Source: Anaerolineae bacterium (GTDB taxonomy: Bacteria > Chloroflexota > Anaerolineae > Anaerolineales > E44-bin32). Taken from it: a stretch of DNA of 5,292 bases. A program made the translations under genes and the position numbers. How positions within the stretch are numbered: the first letter of the stretch is position 1; each line of letters begins with the position of its first letter. The DNA is taken from the NCBI GenBank assembly GCA_030598885.1, contig JAUVOZ010000142.1, positions 1 to 5,292 on the forward strand, written 5' to 3'. Below, piece after piece: positions 4,775-5,292 of this stretch. Under the pieces are notes generated by a model. The model was not told where the DNA came from and made no database searches. It saw nothing but the letters and a program-made list of their open reading frames with translations.

Positions 4775-5292
4775 GTAACGACGCAAAATCACCAAAGAGC
4801 GACGGGAGGGTCAGAGTCCTTATCGTCGACGACAACCCGTCGTTCCGGCGTGAGCTCCGCTTGTTCCTTGAATCCAGTGGTGACATCAAAGTTATTGGCG
4901 AAGCTGAGAACGGTTTGCGTGGGGTTGAGCTAACCGAGCATCGCAATCCAGATGTCGTCCTGATGGATCAGAATATGCCTTCACTCTCGGGAGTGGAGGC
5001 AACCAAGCGCATCAAAGCAAGTCAGCCTCAGACTCGGGTGATCTTCATCGCGGCTGAACAGCGGTGGGAGAAAGACGCCATCCGTGCCGGTGCTGAACGC
5101 TTCTTCCTTAAAGAGGATGACCTAGGAGAGCTTCTTCGGATTGTCCAGGATCCGATGGGTAGCTTGCGACCGCGGGTAGAACAAAAACCACAGCCTAGGA
5201 TAGGTAACCTTTTAGCTAACAAGTGGTTGTGGCGGACTGCAGGTGCGTTGTGCTTGGTTTCATACCTGGCTGTGTTGGTCACATCATTGGAG
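4771..5292 (+). CDS. Receiver domain joined to a transmembrane helix (3' partial)
   Basis: The 174 residues visible start MSNDAKSPKSDGRVRVLIVDDN. A receiver domain spans about 14-127, with acidic pair D20/D21, phosphoacceptor D66 in VVLMDQNMP, and K114 in FFLKED. The usual Thr/Ser switch position is Ala (A94 in IFIAAEQ), so phosphorylation may signal differently or not at all. In place of the HTH of its NarL-like relatives, a short Pro/Arg/Gln-rich linker (130-150) leads to a hydrophobic segment at about 156-173 (TAGALCLVSYLAVLVTSL), preceded by K151 and R155. By the positive-inside rule the receiver is cytoplasmic and whatever follows leaves the membrane outward or re-enters. The reading frame is open at the window end, so the rest of the protein is unknown. 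The start is TTG with a good RBS. The gene is separated from the response regulator operon by at least one strong terminator and is probably transcribed on its own. Confidence 0.85.
   Translation, partial: MSNDAKSPKSDGRVRVLIVDDNPSFRRELRLFLESSGDIKVIGEAENGLRGVELTEHRNPDVVLMDQNMPSLSGVEATKRIKASQPQTRVIFIAAEQRWEKDAIRAGAERFFLKEDDLGELLRIVQDPMGSLRPRVEQKPQPRIGNLLANKWLWRTAGALCLVSYLAVLVTSLE

Noticed and set aside
4683..5282. Minus-strand open frames opposite the receiver gene
   Set aside because: The plus strand encodes a clear receiver domain with catalytic residues; the minus-strand translations are Ser/Arg-rich low-information shadows.

Overview
The window looks like ordinary bacterial chromosome of moderate GC. 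Its best fit is Chloroflexota or a similar deep-branching phylum: the radical SAM pair TIGR03960/TIGR03936 is encoded as two separate genes, the tRNA has no encoded CCA, and NarL-type signalling parts are present. The taxonomic call is an inference and is weak. No transposase, integrase or CRISPR array is visible.

Left part (1-2740, minus strand): a two-gene operon. A 628-residue B12-binding-type radical SAM protein (TIGR03960 family) is followed, 37 bases downstream, by a 216-residue radical SAM-associated protein (TIGR03936, DUF2344). An extended -10 promoter (TGCTATAAT) lies just upstream. The 80 bases at the left edge hold no feature I can support. Between this operon and the plus-strand genes are a REP-like hairpin (2775-2823) and a tRNA-Glu(CTC) gene with a clear sigma70 promoter (TTGACG-N17-TAGAAT).

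Middle part (3003-3480): a gene-free stretch of almost 480 bases. It contains several nested, long-range complementary segments whose non-canonical pairs are all G-U on the plus strand, so a structured plus-strand RNA is possible. It ends at a strong promoter, TTGACA-N17-TAAGAT.

Right part (3444-5292, plus strand): a signalling locus. The promoter drives a 71-residue protein that consists only of a HisKA_3 dimerisation/phosphoacceptor domain, with the His and the DxxxQ motif but no sensor and no ATPase domain. It is followed at once by a complete NarL/LuxR-type response regulator. After a palindrome and an intrinsic terminator comes an intergenic region with two more terminator-like hairpins. 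Next is a TTG-started gene, cut by the window end, that encodes a receiver domain joined to a transmembrane helix.

The window therefore offers a DHp-only mini-protein, a DNA-binding response regulator and a membrane-tethered receiver, with no kinase ATPase domain among them. The simplest reading is a phosphotransfer or phosphatase module that depends on a kinase encoded elsewhere or just past the right edge. This right-hand locus is the most unusual content of the window.
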